This document shows positions 26,183 to 34,260 of a stretch of DNA of 64,000 nt, piece by piece. The notes under the pieces are model-generated. The model was given only the letters and a program-made list of their open reading frames with translations, was not told the DNA's origin and made no database searches. Position 1 is the stretch's first letter; each line of letters opens with the position of its first letter. Both the position numbers and the translations under genes were made by a program. This DNA comes from Phycisphaerales bacterium (GTDB taxonomy: Bacteria > Planctomycetota > Phycisphaerae > Phycisphaerales > SM1A02), in the NCBI GenBank assembly GCA_022446795.1, contig JAKVBX010000016.1, positions 1-64,000 of the forward strand, written 5' to 3'.

Positions 26183-27004
26183 TCACATGGCCATGTTGTC
26201 GATCAACCGGACGTCATCGAGGCCGGCGGCGATCAGGCCTCGATGTCCGCGGCACGCGCCCGTGACCGGCATGAGGGTGCGATCATCACGGACCACGGCG
26301 TAGTCGACGTCGAGGTCATGCTGTTCGAGCACGGATACCATCCGTGCTTCCGCCGCGTCGACGGTTGATTCCAACTGGGCCTCGTGAAGCGCCCGGGAGA
26401 GTCCCAGGGCGCGGAGTCGCTGGTCCGGATCCAGGTAGGCATTGCGGCTGCTGAGGGCCAGTCCATCATCCGCGCGGATGGTCGGCGCGCCGATCACGTC
26501 CAGGTCGGGCCATCGGTTCGGGTCGGCGTCGACCATGGCCTGGAGGACCAGCAGTTGCTGGTAGTCCTTCTCGCCCATGATCATCCGCCGGGGTCGGACG
26601 AGGTCGAGCAGGCGGGCGACCACGGTGCACACGCCACCGAAGAACTGTGGTCGATGGCCATCTTCCAGGCCCGGCTCGGTCGCCACCGCGGGCAGTGGCG
26701 GACCGGGTTGTGCGTCATTCGGCGGATACATGGTGTCGACATCGGGAGCGAAGACGACGGCGGTGCCCGCCGACTCGGCCAGGGCGAGGTCCTGCTCCAG
26801 CGTCCGGGGATAGGACTCGAAGTCCTCGCCGGGGGCGAACTGCTTCGGGTTGACGAAGATGCTCATGATGACCTCGTCACCATGGGCGAGACCGGCCTGC
26901 ACGAGCGAGAGGTGCCCGTCATGCAAGGCGCCCATCGTCGGCACGAAGGTCAGTCCGTGGACCGATTCCAGGTCGGAGACGGTGTTGATGACGCGAAGGC
27001 TCAC
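26183..27004 (-). CDS. panC: Pantoate--beta-alanine ligase
   Basis: 273 residues. PanC joins pantoate and beta-alanine with ATP to make pantothenate, the precursor of coenzyme A. Seen: PTMGALHDGHLSLV with the HIGH-like nucleotide-binding motif, the VNPKQFAPGEDFESYPR substrate loop, GEKDYQQL and LSSRNAYL. All are standard PanC signatures. The GTG at 27004 gives the normal PanC N-terminus (about 20 residues before PTMG); no Shine-Dalgarno is visible. It is divergent from the cysteine desulfurase gene with only 41 bases between starts, so their promoters must overlap. The genes for beta-alanine or pantoate synthesis are not nearby. Confidence 0.93.
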   Translation of the reverse strand: MSLRVINTVSDLESVHGLTFVPTMGALHDGHLSLVQAGLAHGDEVIMSIFVNPKQFAPGEDFESYPRTLEQDLALAESAGTAVVFAPDVDTMYPPNDAQPGPPLPAVATEPGLEDGHRPQFFGGVCTVVARLLDLVRPRRMIMGEKDYQQLLVLQAMVDADPNRWPDLDVIGAPTIRADDGLALSSRNAYLDPDQRLRALGLSRALHEAQLESTVDAAEARMVSVLEQHDLDVDYAVVRDDRTLMPVTGACRGHRGLIAAGLDDVRLIDNMAM

Positions 27005-27045
27005 GGCGACGCATAGTCTATGGTCAGCACGTCCCGGGGACCCCA

Positions 27046-28188
27046 ATGGCCGATTCCTGCATCTATCTCGATCACGCCGCGACCACGCCCGTGGATGACC
27101 GTGTCCTGGACGCGATGCTCCCATGGTTCCGGGGGAACGGGGCGGCGAATCCGGCCAGTGGGCAGCATTCGCCCGGTCGTTCGGCCGCGGCCGCGGTGGA
27201 CACGGCTCGCCGCCAGGTTGCAGAACTCATCGGTGCGGATTCGACCGAGATCGTCTTCACATCCGGAGCAACCGAGTCCTGCACGCTGGCGATACGGGGA
27301 TTGGCCCGTGCGGCCGGAACCGGTCACATCGTCACGGTGGCGCACGAGCACCCCGCGGTACTCGATCCGATCCGTCGACTGGAACGCGAAGGTCATGAGG
27401 TCACGATCGTGACACCACCGGCCAGTGGCGTGGTGACGGGCGCTCATATCGCCTCGGCGATCCGGGACGACACGATTCTCGTCTCCGTGATGTGGGTGAA
27501 CAACGAACTGGGAACGATCAACGACATGGCGTCGATCGCCGCGACGTGCCAGGATCGTGATGTCGCCCTGCATTGCGATGCGACGCAGGCCGTGGGCAAG
27601 ATTCCCATCGACCTGGGGACGGTTCCGGTGACGGTGCTGTCCTGCTCGGCGCACAAGTTGCACGGCCCCAAGGGTGTCGGGGCGCTCTTTGTTCGCGGCG
27701 GCCCGGCGACCACGCGACTCCAGCCCATCATCGAGGGCGGTGGACATGAGCGAGGTCTGCGCAGTGGCACGTTGAATGTTCCCGGGATCGTGGGGTTCGG
27801 CGAGGCGTGCGCGATCAGCAATCGTGAGATGGACGTGGAATCCCCGCGACTGGCGTCGTTGCGAGATCGACTCGAGGTCGGCCTGCAGGAGCGCCTGGAT
27901 GCGGTTTCGGTCAACGGAGCGGTTGCCACGCGGGTGCCTACGATTACGAACCTGTCCTTCGGCGGACTCGTCGGCCCCGAGCCGCTGGTGAATCGCCTCG
28001 CCGGCGTGGCGGCCGCGGCAGGCTCAGCCTGCAGCAGCAGCCGGGAAGGGCCCAGTCACGTGCTGGCGGCGATCGGTGTACCGGATCACCTGGCGGCCAA
28101 TGCGCTTCGATTGAGCGTCGGGCGAACGACGACAACCGCGGACGTGGACCAGGCCATCGAGGCGATCGTGGCAGCCGTGGGATGTTGA
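27046..28188 (+). CDS. Cysteine desulfurase (NifS/IscS family)
   Basis: 380 residues. PLP enzymes of this family take sulfur from cysteine for Fe-S cluster and thio-cofactor assembly. Seen: YLDHAATTP at the N-terminus, SGATES, the HEHPAV region with the PLP-stacking His, HCDATQAVGK with the PLP-binding Asp, the Schiff-base Lys204 in SCSAHKLHGPKG, and the catalytic Cys329 in GSACSSSREG. Class I (NifS/IscS) is favoured over SufS by the overall motif set and the long Cys loop. There is no iscU, iscR or suf gene in the window, so which pathway it serves is open. It is convergent with the fabF-like gene (4-bp gap). Confidence 0.92.
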   Translation: MADSCIYLDHAATTPVDDRVLDAMLPWFRGNGAANPASGQHSPGRSAAAAVDTARRQVAELIGADSTEIVFTSGATESCTLAIRGLARAAGTGHIVTVAHEHPAVLDPIRRLEREGHEVTIVTPPASGVVTGAHIASAIRDDTILVSVMWVNNELGTINDMASIAATCQDRDVALHCDATQAVGKIPIDLGTVPVTVLSCSAHKLHGPKGVGALFVRGGPATTRLQPIIEGGGHERGLRSGTLNVPGIVGFGEACAISNREMDVESPRLASLRDRLEVGLQERLDAVSVNGAVATRVPTITNLSFGGLVGPEPLVNRLAGVAAAAGSACSSSREGPSHVLAAIGVPDHLAANALRLSVGRTTTTADVDQAIEAIVAAVGC

Positions 28189-28192
28189 CCGG

Positions 28193-29497
28193 TCAGGGAC
28201 GCGTCAGGACCAGCGTGTCGTTCTGACCGCCGAACCCGAACGAGTTGCTCAGGCAGGTATGGACCGGCGTGTGACGCGCCTCGTTGGGAACGTAGTCCAG
28301 GTCCAGCGCCGGGTCGGGCTCGGTGAGGTTGATCGTCGGCGGGATGATGCCGTCACGCATGGTCAGCAGGGCGGCGATGCACTCCACGGCACCGGCCGCG
28401 GCGATCAGGTGACCCATCATGGACTTGATGCTGGTCATGGGAATGCGGCCGGCGTTCTCTCCGAAGACCCGCTTGACCGCCAGCGTCTCGATGCTGTCGT
28501 TTTCCTTCGTGCTGGTGCCGTGTGCCGAGATGTACTGCACCGGCGGCGTGTCGCCCGTGGCGAGGGGGTCGATCTTGGCGCGGCCGAGCGCCTGCGTCAT
28601 CGCGGCCGCGGGACCGCGACCTTCCGGGTGGATGTCGGTGATGCGATACGCGTCGGCACTGCTGCCGTAGCCGATGATCTCGCCCAGCGGCGTCGCGCCG
28701 CGGGCCTCGGCATGCTCGAGTGTCTCCAGCACGACGATCCCGGAGCCCTCGCCCATGACGAACCCGTCACGCGATCGGCTGAAGGGGCGGGACGCGTGGG
28801 CGATGTCGTCATTACGAGTGGACAGGGCGGTGAGTCGATTGAATCCCGTCAGGCCCAGCACGTGCAGCATGGTGTGCGTGCCGCCGCTGATCATGACGTC
28901 CGCATCACCACGCCGGAGAATCGACCAGGCTTCACCGATGGCCTGCGTACTGGCGGCGCAGGCGGTGAGACAGTTGAACGCGGGGCCACGCAGGCCGAAC
29001 TCCCGGGCGATGTGGCACACGGGCATGTTGGGTTCCTGTGCCAGTTCGTCGGCGCCATCGATGAACTGTCGCGCGGCATCGATCCACTGCTGGCCATCGA
29101 TCACCCGCTTGGCATCGTCCCAGCCGCCCAGCGAGGTGCGCTGGTAGGAATCGAAGTTGAGTACGCCTTCCCCGGCACCGAGGTAGAGCCCGACGCGTCG
29201 GCGATCAAGATCGGACATATCGCCCAGGCCCGACATTTCCCAGGCCTGGCGGGCGGCGCCGAGCGCAAAGGCCGTGTGCTTGCCCGGCGAACCGTGTTTC
29301 GTGGCGTCATCGACGTATTCACGCCAGTCGTAGTCGCTGATCTGCGAGGCGAAGGTCGTGGGGAATGTCGTGGCATCGAATCGCTTGATGCGGTCCACCG
29401 CGGTATCACCCGCGACGAGTCGCTTCCAGACGGATTCCAGGTCGTGGCCCAGGGGCGTGATCCAACCACCACCGGTGATGACGATGCGACCACTCAT
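28193..29497 (-). CDS. fabF: Beta-ketoacyl-ACP synthase, FabF type (catalytic partner)
   Basis: 434 residues. Condensing enzymes of this family extend acyl chains on acyl carrier protein. The full triad is visible: Cys180 in LTACAAS, His326 in SAHGTST and His363 in KSMMGHL; VMGEGSG and SNSFGFGG are also present. The ATG at 29497 has GGAGG about 8 bases upstream and overlaps the stop of the preceding synthase-like gene (ATGA), so the two are translationally coupled. That partner lacks the triad, an arrangement known from KS-alpha/chain-length-factor pairs of type II polyketide and aryl polyene systems. A housekeeping FabF role therefore cannot be assumed. No acyl carrier protein gene is adjacent. 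Confidence 0.9.
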   Translation of the reverse strand: MSGRIVITGGGWITPLGHDLESVWKRLVAGDTAVDRIKRFDATTFPTTFASQISDYDWREYVDDATKHGSPGKHTAFALGAARQAWEMSGLGDMSDLDRRRVGLYLGAGEGVLNFDSYQRTSLGGWDDAKRVIDGQQWIDAARQFIDGADELAQEPNMPVCHIAREFGLRGPAFNCLTACAASTQAIGEAWSILRRGDADVMISGGTHTMLHVLGLTGFNRLTALSTRNDDIAHASRPFSRSRDGFVMGEGSGIVVLETLEHAEARGATPLGEIIGYGSSADAYRITDIHPEGRGPAAAMTQALGRAKIDPLATGDTPPVQYISAHGTSTKENDSIETLAVKRVFGENAGRIPMTSIKSMMGHLIAAAGAVECIAALLTMRDGIIPPTINLTEPDPALDLDYVPNEARHTPVHTCLSNSFGFGGQNDTLVLTRP

Positions 29498-30804
29498 GAA
29501 TCCGCCCTCCCGAGGATGACGGCGGTGTTCTGTCCGCCCTGGCTGGCACTGATCACCATGATTCGACCCAGGTCCGCGTCGGTGGCGGGCGCAACGCCAG
29601 CTTCGACGCTCTCGGGCGTGCCGGCATTGAGCCGCGCGGGAAGACGCTGGTGTCCCAGGGCTGCCGCGGCGACGCACAGGCCGATGGCGCCGTTGCCCGC
29701 CGTGCAGTTGCCGGTATAGGGGATGGTGCAGACCAGGGGCAGGCTCGATGCCCGATCGCCGAAGACGGTGTGCATCGCCTCCTGCTCGGCGGCATCGATC
29801 GCGGGAATGCTGCTGCCCAGTGGAACGATCGCGTCGATGTCAGCGGCGGTGCATCCGGCCGATGCCAGGGCGTGTTCCATGGCATCACCGATGGCGATGG
29901 CGGAGGCACCCAGTTCATCGGTCATGCAACTCTGCGTGCAGGCAAAGGCGTCGACCGTCGCGCGGGCGCGGCCGCCGCGTCGATCGAGGCTCTCGCGGGA
30001 TTCGAGAATGAGAATGCCGCCACCCTCGCCCAGCAATGTTCCGCCGGCATCCGGCGCGAAGGGCCGCAGCAGCGAGGTCGGGTCATCCGTCGAGTCGGAC
30101 GAGATGATCCGTCCGGAGCACCACTGTCGGTAGAAGGCCATCGGGTTGAGTCGACTCTCGGCACCGCCGGTGAGGCAGGCGTCTGCATCGCCCCGTTCGA
30201 TGACACGTAGCGACTCGCCCAGTGACAGGGCACTGCTTGATTCGCAGCAGGTAATCGTGTTGCTGGGGCCGCGGCAGTCGTGCACGATCGTCACGTGACA
30301 CGCGAGCATGTTGGGGAGGTACTTCAGCAGCCACAGGGGGGTGAGGTTCTCCATGCCCTGCTCGCCCCAGTGGTGCAGGTCGAAGTCGCCGGAGTCACTG
30401 CGACTGGGCCACAGGGCCGCGGCCAATTCATCCACGTCGGAGCAGATCAGTCCGGCGCCGATGTGGCAGCCCATTCGATTCGGATCGATGGTGGGCTCGC
30501 CTTCTTCCGCGGCCGTCACCAGGCCGGCGTCGGCGACGGCGGCCGAGGCGGCGCCGATGGCCAGCTCGATGTCGCGGCACATCACCTTGGTGGCCTTGCG
30601 ATAGGACTTGGGGACGATCTTCCGAATGGCGAAGTCGTCACCGCTCACCTCGCCGGCGATCCGGCAGGGGAACCCGGTCGAGTCGAAGGTGGCAATGGGC
30701 CCGAGACCGCTCCGTCCCTCGGTCATCGCGTTCCAGGTCGCGTCAATGCCGAGGCCCAGGGCCGAGATGGGGCCGATGCCGGAAATCACCACGGGTGAGG
30801 ACAT
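29494..30804 (-). CDS. Beta-ketoacyl synthase homologue lacking the catalytic triad (KS-beta/chain-length-factor-like)
   Basis: 436 residues from the ATG at 30804, where the first beta strand (VVISGIGPISALG) begins; no Shine-Dalgarno is visible. Overall thiolase fold and length match FabF. Aligned without gaps to its neighbour from the shared R-G-P, the active-site Cys position is Glu188 (TITCCESSSALSLGE). The first His is Leu329 (VPLGSSI) and the second is Asn366 (YTGNCTAG). Loss of all three residues implies it is not a condensing enzyme alone. In KS-beta/CLF proteins the Cys is usually Gln, so Glu is a chemically similar replacement. It overlaps the intact synthase by ATGA, so a heterodimer is the likely product. 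A Cys just before Glu188 (Cys187) means a one-residue alignment shift must be excluded. Confidence 0.85.
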   Translation of the reverse strand: MSSPVVISGIGPISALGLGIDATWNAMTEGRSGLGPIATFDSTGFPCRIAGEVSGDDFAIRKIVPKSYRKATKVMCRDIELAIGAASAAVADAGLVTAAEEGEPTIDPNRMGCHIGAGLICSDVDELAAALWPSRSDSGDFDLHHWGEQGMENLTPLWLLKYLPNMLACHVTIVHDCRGPSNTITCCESSSALSLGESLRVIERGDADACLTGGAESRLNPMAFYRQWCSGRIISSDSTDDPTSLLRPFAPDAGGTLLGEGGGILILESRESLDRRGGRARATVDAFACTQSCMTDELGASAIAIGDAMEHALASAGCTAADIDAIVPLGSSIPAIDAAEQEAMHTVFGDRASSLPLVCTIPYTGNCTAGNGAIGLCVAAAALGHQRLPARLNAGTPESVEAGVAPATDADLGRIMVISASQGGQNTAVILGRADS

Positions 30805-30889
30805 GGGGGGGCAGTGTATCCGCACCCCCGGGCTGGCGACCGGCATCCGGGCGTGGTGATGCGATAGGGTGCCTTTCGAGGAGGTTCGC

Positions 30890-31624
30890 GTGGTCGGAAC
30901 CGTGGCTACCTGGATGCTGCTGCCGCTGGGCACGATCGTCCTGGGCGGTTGGGTGGCGACTCGGCGGTCGCCCGGCCCACGACTGACCTCCGCGCTGCAG
31001 CACTTCGCGGCCGGCATCGTCATTGCCGCGGTCTGTACCGAGGTGGTCCCCGAGGCCATCGCCCGGGATCACGTGTGGTCAGTCATCATCGGTTTCACGG
31101 TGGGGGTTGCCCTGGTGATGCTGGTGCGGGAACTGTCCGGCGAGGGGCGACGCCGCGAGACACCGGTCGAGGACGAGGGTGCCGATCGGGTGTCGATCGG
31201 GATGATCGTCACCACGGGTATCGACCTGTTCATCGATGGCCTGCTCGTGGGACTGGGATTCACCCTGACGAGCGCCAGTGGTGAATTGCTGGTCATCGCC
31301 GTGACCTTCGAGGTGCTGTTCATCGCCATGAGCCTGGCGGCCACCATGCGATCCGCGGGGGTTCGCCTTGCTCGCGTGATGACCATGTTGATCGTGTTGG
31401 GTGGACTGACTGTTCTCGGCGGCGTCCTCGGGGCGTGGGTCCTCGCGGGCGCCAGCGGTGTCTTTCTGTCTGGCCTGGCTGCGTTTGCGGCAGCGGCGCT
31501 GCTCTACCTGGTCGTCGAGGAACTTCTGGTCGCCGCTCATGAACAGGGCGAGACAACACTTGGCTCTACCCTCTTCTTCGTAGGCTTCGGGGCGTCACTC
31601 GTGCTGTCAATGCTGTTGGGGTAG
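30890..31624 (+). CDS. ZIP-like integral membrane protein with altered metal-site residues
   Basis: 244 residues. The GTG at 30890 is chosen because a perfect GAGGAGG ends 5 bases before it; an upstream GTG at 30869 lies ahead of that site. About seven or eight hydrophobic segments are visible. The segment HFAAGIVIAAVCTEVVPE resembles the second helix of ZIP zinc/iron transporters. GIDLFIDGLLVGLGF matches the usual H-x-x-x-[E/D]-G helix 4, but with Asp in place of His. The helix-5 motif reads TFEVLFIAMSL, where ZIP proteins have HE-x-x-H. A late VVEELLVAAHEQGET segment carries the remaining acidic/His residues. It may be a ZIP relative with a different metal preference or a non-transporting form. 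Confidence 0.7.
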   Translation: MVGTVATWMLLPLGTIVLGGWVATRRSPGPRLTSALQHFAAGIVIAAVCTEVVPEAIARDHVWSVIIGFTVGVALVMLVRELSGEGRRRETPVEDEGADRVSIGMIVTTGIDLFIDGLLVGLGFTLTSASGELLVIAVTFEVLFIAMSLAATMRSAGVRLARVMTMLIVLGGLTVLGGVLGAWVLAGASGVFLSGLAAFAAAALLYLVVEELLVAAHEQGETTLGSTLFFVGFGASLVLSMLLG

Positions 31625-31663
31625 GATGCGACCGTTGTCGATAACCATGGGAGGCACGACACC

Positions 31664-31939
31664 ATGATGGAACATCAGGAATTCAATGCGGAAGAAGTGC
31701 AGTCCAAGAAGATCATGTGCGGCATCTTCGGAATCCTCCTGGGCGGATTGGGTATTCACAAGTTCGTACTGGGCTATACCAGCACGGGACTGATCATGTT
31801 GCTGGTGAGCGTTCTCTCCGTCGGCATTCTCTATCCGGTGATGTACGTGATCGGACTCATCGAAGGCATCGTCTACCTGACGAAGACCGATCGAGATTTC
31901 TATGAGACATACATCGCCCACGAGAAGAACTGGTTCTAG
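31664..31939 (+). CDS. TM2 domain small membrane protein
   Basis: 91 residues. GGGAGG lies about 9 bases before the ATG. A short cytoplasmic N-terminus precedes two transmembrane segments separated by a short loop, with the TM2-family signature GGLGIHKFVLGYTSTG (Gly-rich turn, His, Phe, Gly-Tyr). The C-terminus (KTDRDFYETYIAHEKNWF) is polar. TM2 proteins are widespread; their molecular role is not established. The stop codon overlaps that of the convergent DAHP synthase gene. Confidence 0.85.
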   Translation: MMEHQEFNAEEVQSKKIMCGIFGILLGGLGIHKFVLGYTSTGLIMLLVSVLSVGILYPVMYVIGLIEGIVYLTKTDRDFYETYIAHEKNWF

Positions 31940-33300
31940 GCGTTGATGCGCTTGGCGATCAGCATGGCCATCTCGAGCGCCTGCTCGTAGTTGAGCCGGG
32001 GATCAACCAGCGATCGATAGCCTTCACCGCCGAGATCGTCATCGGTGAGTCCACGGGCTCCACCGGTGCACTCGGTCACGTTCTCACCCGTCAGTTCAAA
32101 GTGAACCCCACCCAGTCGCGAATCACAGTTGCGATGGATCTCGATGGACTGTTCCAGTTCCATCAGAATGTCATCGAAACGTCGTGTCTTGATGCCCGCG
32201 TCGGTTGATCGCGTGTTTCCATGCATCGGGTCGCAGACGAACAGCACGGTTCGACCGGTCGATCGAACGGCTTCGACCAGGGCCGGCAGATGGTCGGCGA
32301 CCTTGGCTGCACCGTAGCGGTGAATCAGGGTCAGCCGCCCCGGCTCGTCATCGGGATGCAGGGCATCCATGAGCGGTTCGATGAACGACTTGATCTCATG
32401 GGGTTCGATGCTGGGCCCGACCTTGACGCCCAGCGGGTTGCGGATCCCGCGGAAGAACTCCACGTGGGCACCGCCAGCGGCGGCCGTTCGCATGCCGATC
32501 CAGGGGAAGTGCGTCGAGAGGTTGTACCAGCCGTCCCGGCGAGGCACGACGCGAGTCAGTGCCGCTTCGTACTCCAGCAACAGACCTTCATGACTGGTGA
32601 AGAAGTCCACGCGTGACAGGTCGCCCACGGAAATGCCGGTCAGGGTCTCCATGAACTGCACGGCGTCGGCGAGTTGGCTCACCATGGCCTGGTAGTCACC
32701 GGACCGAGGCGAGTGTTCCACCCAGCCGAGATCCCAGTACTCCGGGTGATGCAGGTCAGCGAACCCGCCACCGACGAGCGCGCGAATGAAGTTCATCGTG
32801 AGAGATGCCCGCTCGTATCCCCGGAGCAGTCGCCAGGGGTCGGGTCGACGAGCCTTTTCCTCAAAGGCCGGACGGTTGACGTTATCGCCGAAGTAGGACG
32901 GCAGTTCGACACCGTCCCGCGTTTCGCAGGCGGATGATCGGGGCTTGGCGTACTGGCCGCCGAGTCGCCCGACCCGGATCACCGGCAGGCGGGTGCCCTG
33001 GACCAGCACCAGTGACATCTGCAGCAGGATCTTCAGCTTCGCGGTGATGTCGTCGGAGTTGCATCCGCTGAACTGCTCGGCGCAGTCGCCACCCTGGAGC
33101 AGGAAGCGCTGGCCCTGTGCCGCTTCGGCCAGTCGCTCCTTGAGACGCTCGATCTCCCAGGACGTGACGAGGGGGGGAAACTGTGCCAGTTCACCGGCCG
33201 CTTCCTTCAGGGCATCGGCGTCGGGATACTCCGGCTGGTGCAGCGCGGGGCGGTCCCGCCAGGAGTCGATCGACCAGGATGAGGGGCTATTGCGCTTCAT
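31936..33300 (-). CDS. 3-deoxy-7-phosphoheptulonate synthase, class II
   Basis: 454 residues. It catalyses the first step of the shikimate pathway, joining phosphoenolpyruvate and erythrose 4-phosphate. Class II (plant/mycobacterial type) is clear from LLQGGDCAEQF (metal-binding Cys), RVGRLGGQYAKPRS, RNPLGVKVGPS, CDPMHGNT (metal-binding His), HFELTGENVTECTGG (metal-binding Glu) and LVDPRLNYEQALEMA (metal-binding Asp). Length is normal. It starts at the ATG at 33300 and is followed upstream by tRNA-Leu on the same strand. Its stop (CTA on the plus strand, 31936-31938) overlaps the TM2 gene stop. No other aromatic-pathway gene is nearby. Confidence 0.94.
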   Translation of the reverse strand: MKRNSPSSWSIDSWRDRPALHQPEYPDADALKEAAGELAQFPPLVTSWEIERLKERLAEAAQGQRFLLQGGDCAEQFSGCNSDDITAKLKILLQMSLVLVQGTRLPVIRVGRLGGQYAKPRSSACETRDGVELPSYFGDNVNRPAFEEKARRPDPWRLLRGYERASLTMNFIRALVGGGFADLHHPEYWDLGWVEHSPRSGDYQAMVSQLADAVQFMETLTGISVGDLSRVDFFTSHEGLLLEYEAALTRVVPRRDGWYNLSTHFPWIGMRTAAAGGAHVEFFRGIRNPLGVKVGPSIEPHEIKSFIEPLMDALHPDDEPGRLTLIHRYGAAKVADHLPALVEAVRSTGRTVLFVCDPMHGNTRSTDAGIKTRRFDDILMELEQSIEIHRNCDSRLGGVHFELTGENVTECTGGARGLTDDDLGGEGYRSLVDPRLNYEQALEMAMLIAKRINA

Positions 33301-33391
33301 GGACCTGCGAAGGGTACCGCGTCGGGGCCCTCGGGACCCCCTGGACCCGGGGTCGAGGACGCCGGAAGGCGACCGGGTCGGTTTCTGGAAA

Positions 33392-33473
33392 TGCGGGTGA
33401 GAGGATTCGAACCTCCACGGGTTGCCCCACTGGAACCTAAATCCAGCGCGTCTGCCAGTTCCGCCACACCCGC
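33392..33473 (-). tRNA. tRNA-Leu (UAG)
   Basis: On the minus strand the 7-bp acceptor arm GCGGGTG pairs with CACCCGC followed by discriminator A. The anticodon stem CTGGA/TCCAG encloses the loop TTTAGGT, giving anticodon UAG (Leu CUN). A long variable arm (GGG-loop-CCC type) and a T arm with TTCGAAT confirm a class II tRNA. The 3' CCA is not encoded. Length is 82 bases. Confidence 0.95.
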
Positions 33474-33578
33474 TCGGACAGTACGTGTGAAGCCTCGGCG
33501 GCTTCCGGGTCGATGATGGGGTGGGAACGGTCTCCAGTCAAGACCGCGCCCGCCAACCAGCCCAGGGAGCTATCCAGA

Positions 33579-34226
33579 ATGAGTTTCAGTCGAACAGCCG
33601 GGGTCACGATCGTGCCGCTCCTGAGCCGGATCGTGCTCGGTGCCGCATTCCTGCTGGCGGGGTGGTACCACTGCTTCTCCAATACCACGTTCACGGATGA
33701 CCAGGTCCAGCAGATCGAGGCGATGCAGACCAATGCCCGTCCCGTTCCGACGATTCACCTGGCGGCCCTGCAGGGCAATGACAACGCGTCCGAGCCGGCC
33801 GAGGCCGAGGCGGAGCCTCCGGCTGATCCCAACAGCAAGCGAGCGGTGTATCACTTCGCGTTGGATCTGCACAGCTGGGGCATTACCAAGGGGGCGATCC
33901 CACTGGCCTGGGGTATCGCGGTGTTCGAGATCGTGGCGGGTGCGTTGGTCCTCCTGGGCCTGTTCACGCGGCTCTGGGGTTTCCTCATGGCGGGATTGAT
34001 CGGGACCGCATTCGTCTTGACGAGCGTGCAACGTGATGCCATGTTCGACGTGAACCCCTTCACCTGGCGTGGCGATCCATCGTCGTACTACGAACTGTTC
34101 TTCCAGTTGGCAGCGTTCGTGCTGGCCATCGGACTGTTCGTCACCGGTCCGGGCGTCCTGGCCCTCGACAGCATGGTGTTCGGTCGTCGAGACGCACCGC
34201 CGGCGACCCCGCCGGCCTCCTCGTGA
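33579..34226 (+). CDS. DoxX-like integral membrane protein
   Basis: 215 residues from the ATG at 33579, with GGGAG about 10 bases upstream. An in-frame ATG at 33513 would prepend a polar non-conserved stretch. Four hydrophobic segments are seen: IVLGAAFLLAGWYHCF, then after a polar Glu/Pro-rich insert of about 75 residues WGIAVFEIVAGALVLLGLFT, MAGLIGTAFVLTS and LAAFVLAIGLFVTGPG. The pattern matches DoxX/DoxD-like proteins, whose roles range from thiosulfate:quinone oxidoreductase subunits to uncharacterised membrane proteins. The extracytoplasmic insert after helix 1 is unusual. It lies 34 bases before the VWA gene and may head that operon. Confidence 0.75.
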   Translation: MSFSRTAGVTIVPLLSRIVLGAAFLLAGWYHCFSNTTFTDDQVQQIEAMQTNARPVPTIHLAALQGNDNASEPAEAEAEPPADPNSKRAVYHFALDLHSWGITKGAIPLAWGIAVFEIVAGALVLLGLFTRLWGFLMAGLIGTAFVLTSVQRDAMFDVNPFTWRGDPSSYYELFFQLAAFVLAIGLFVTGPGVLALDSMVFGRRDAPPATPPASS

Positions 34227-34260
34227 CAGGCTCGTAGCGAGACAGCAGGGAAGACGGCGG

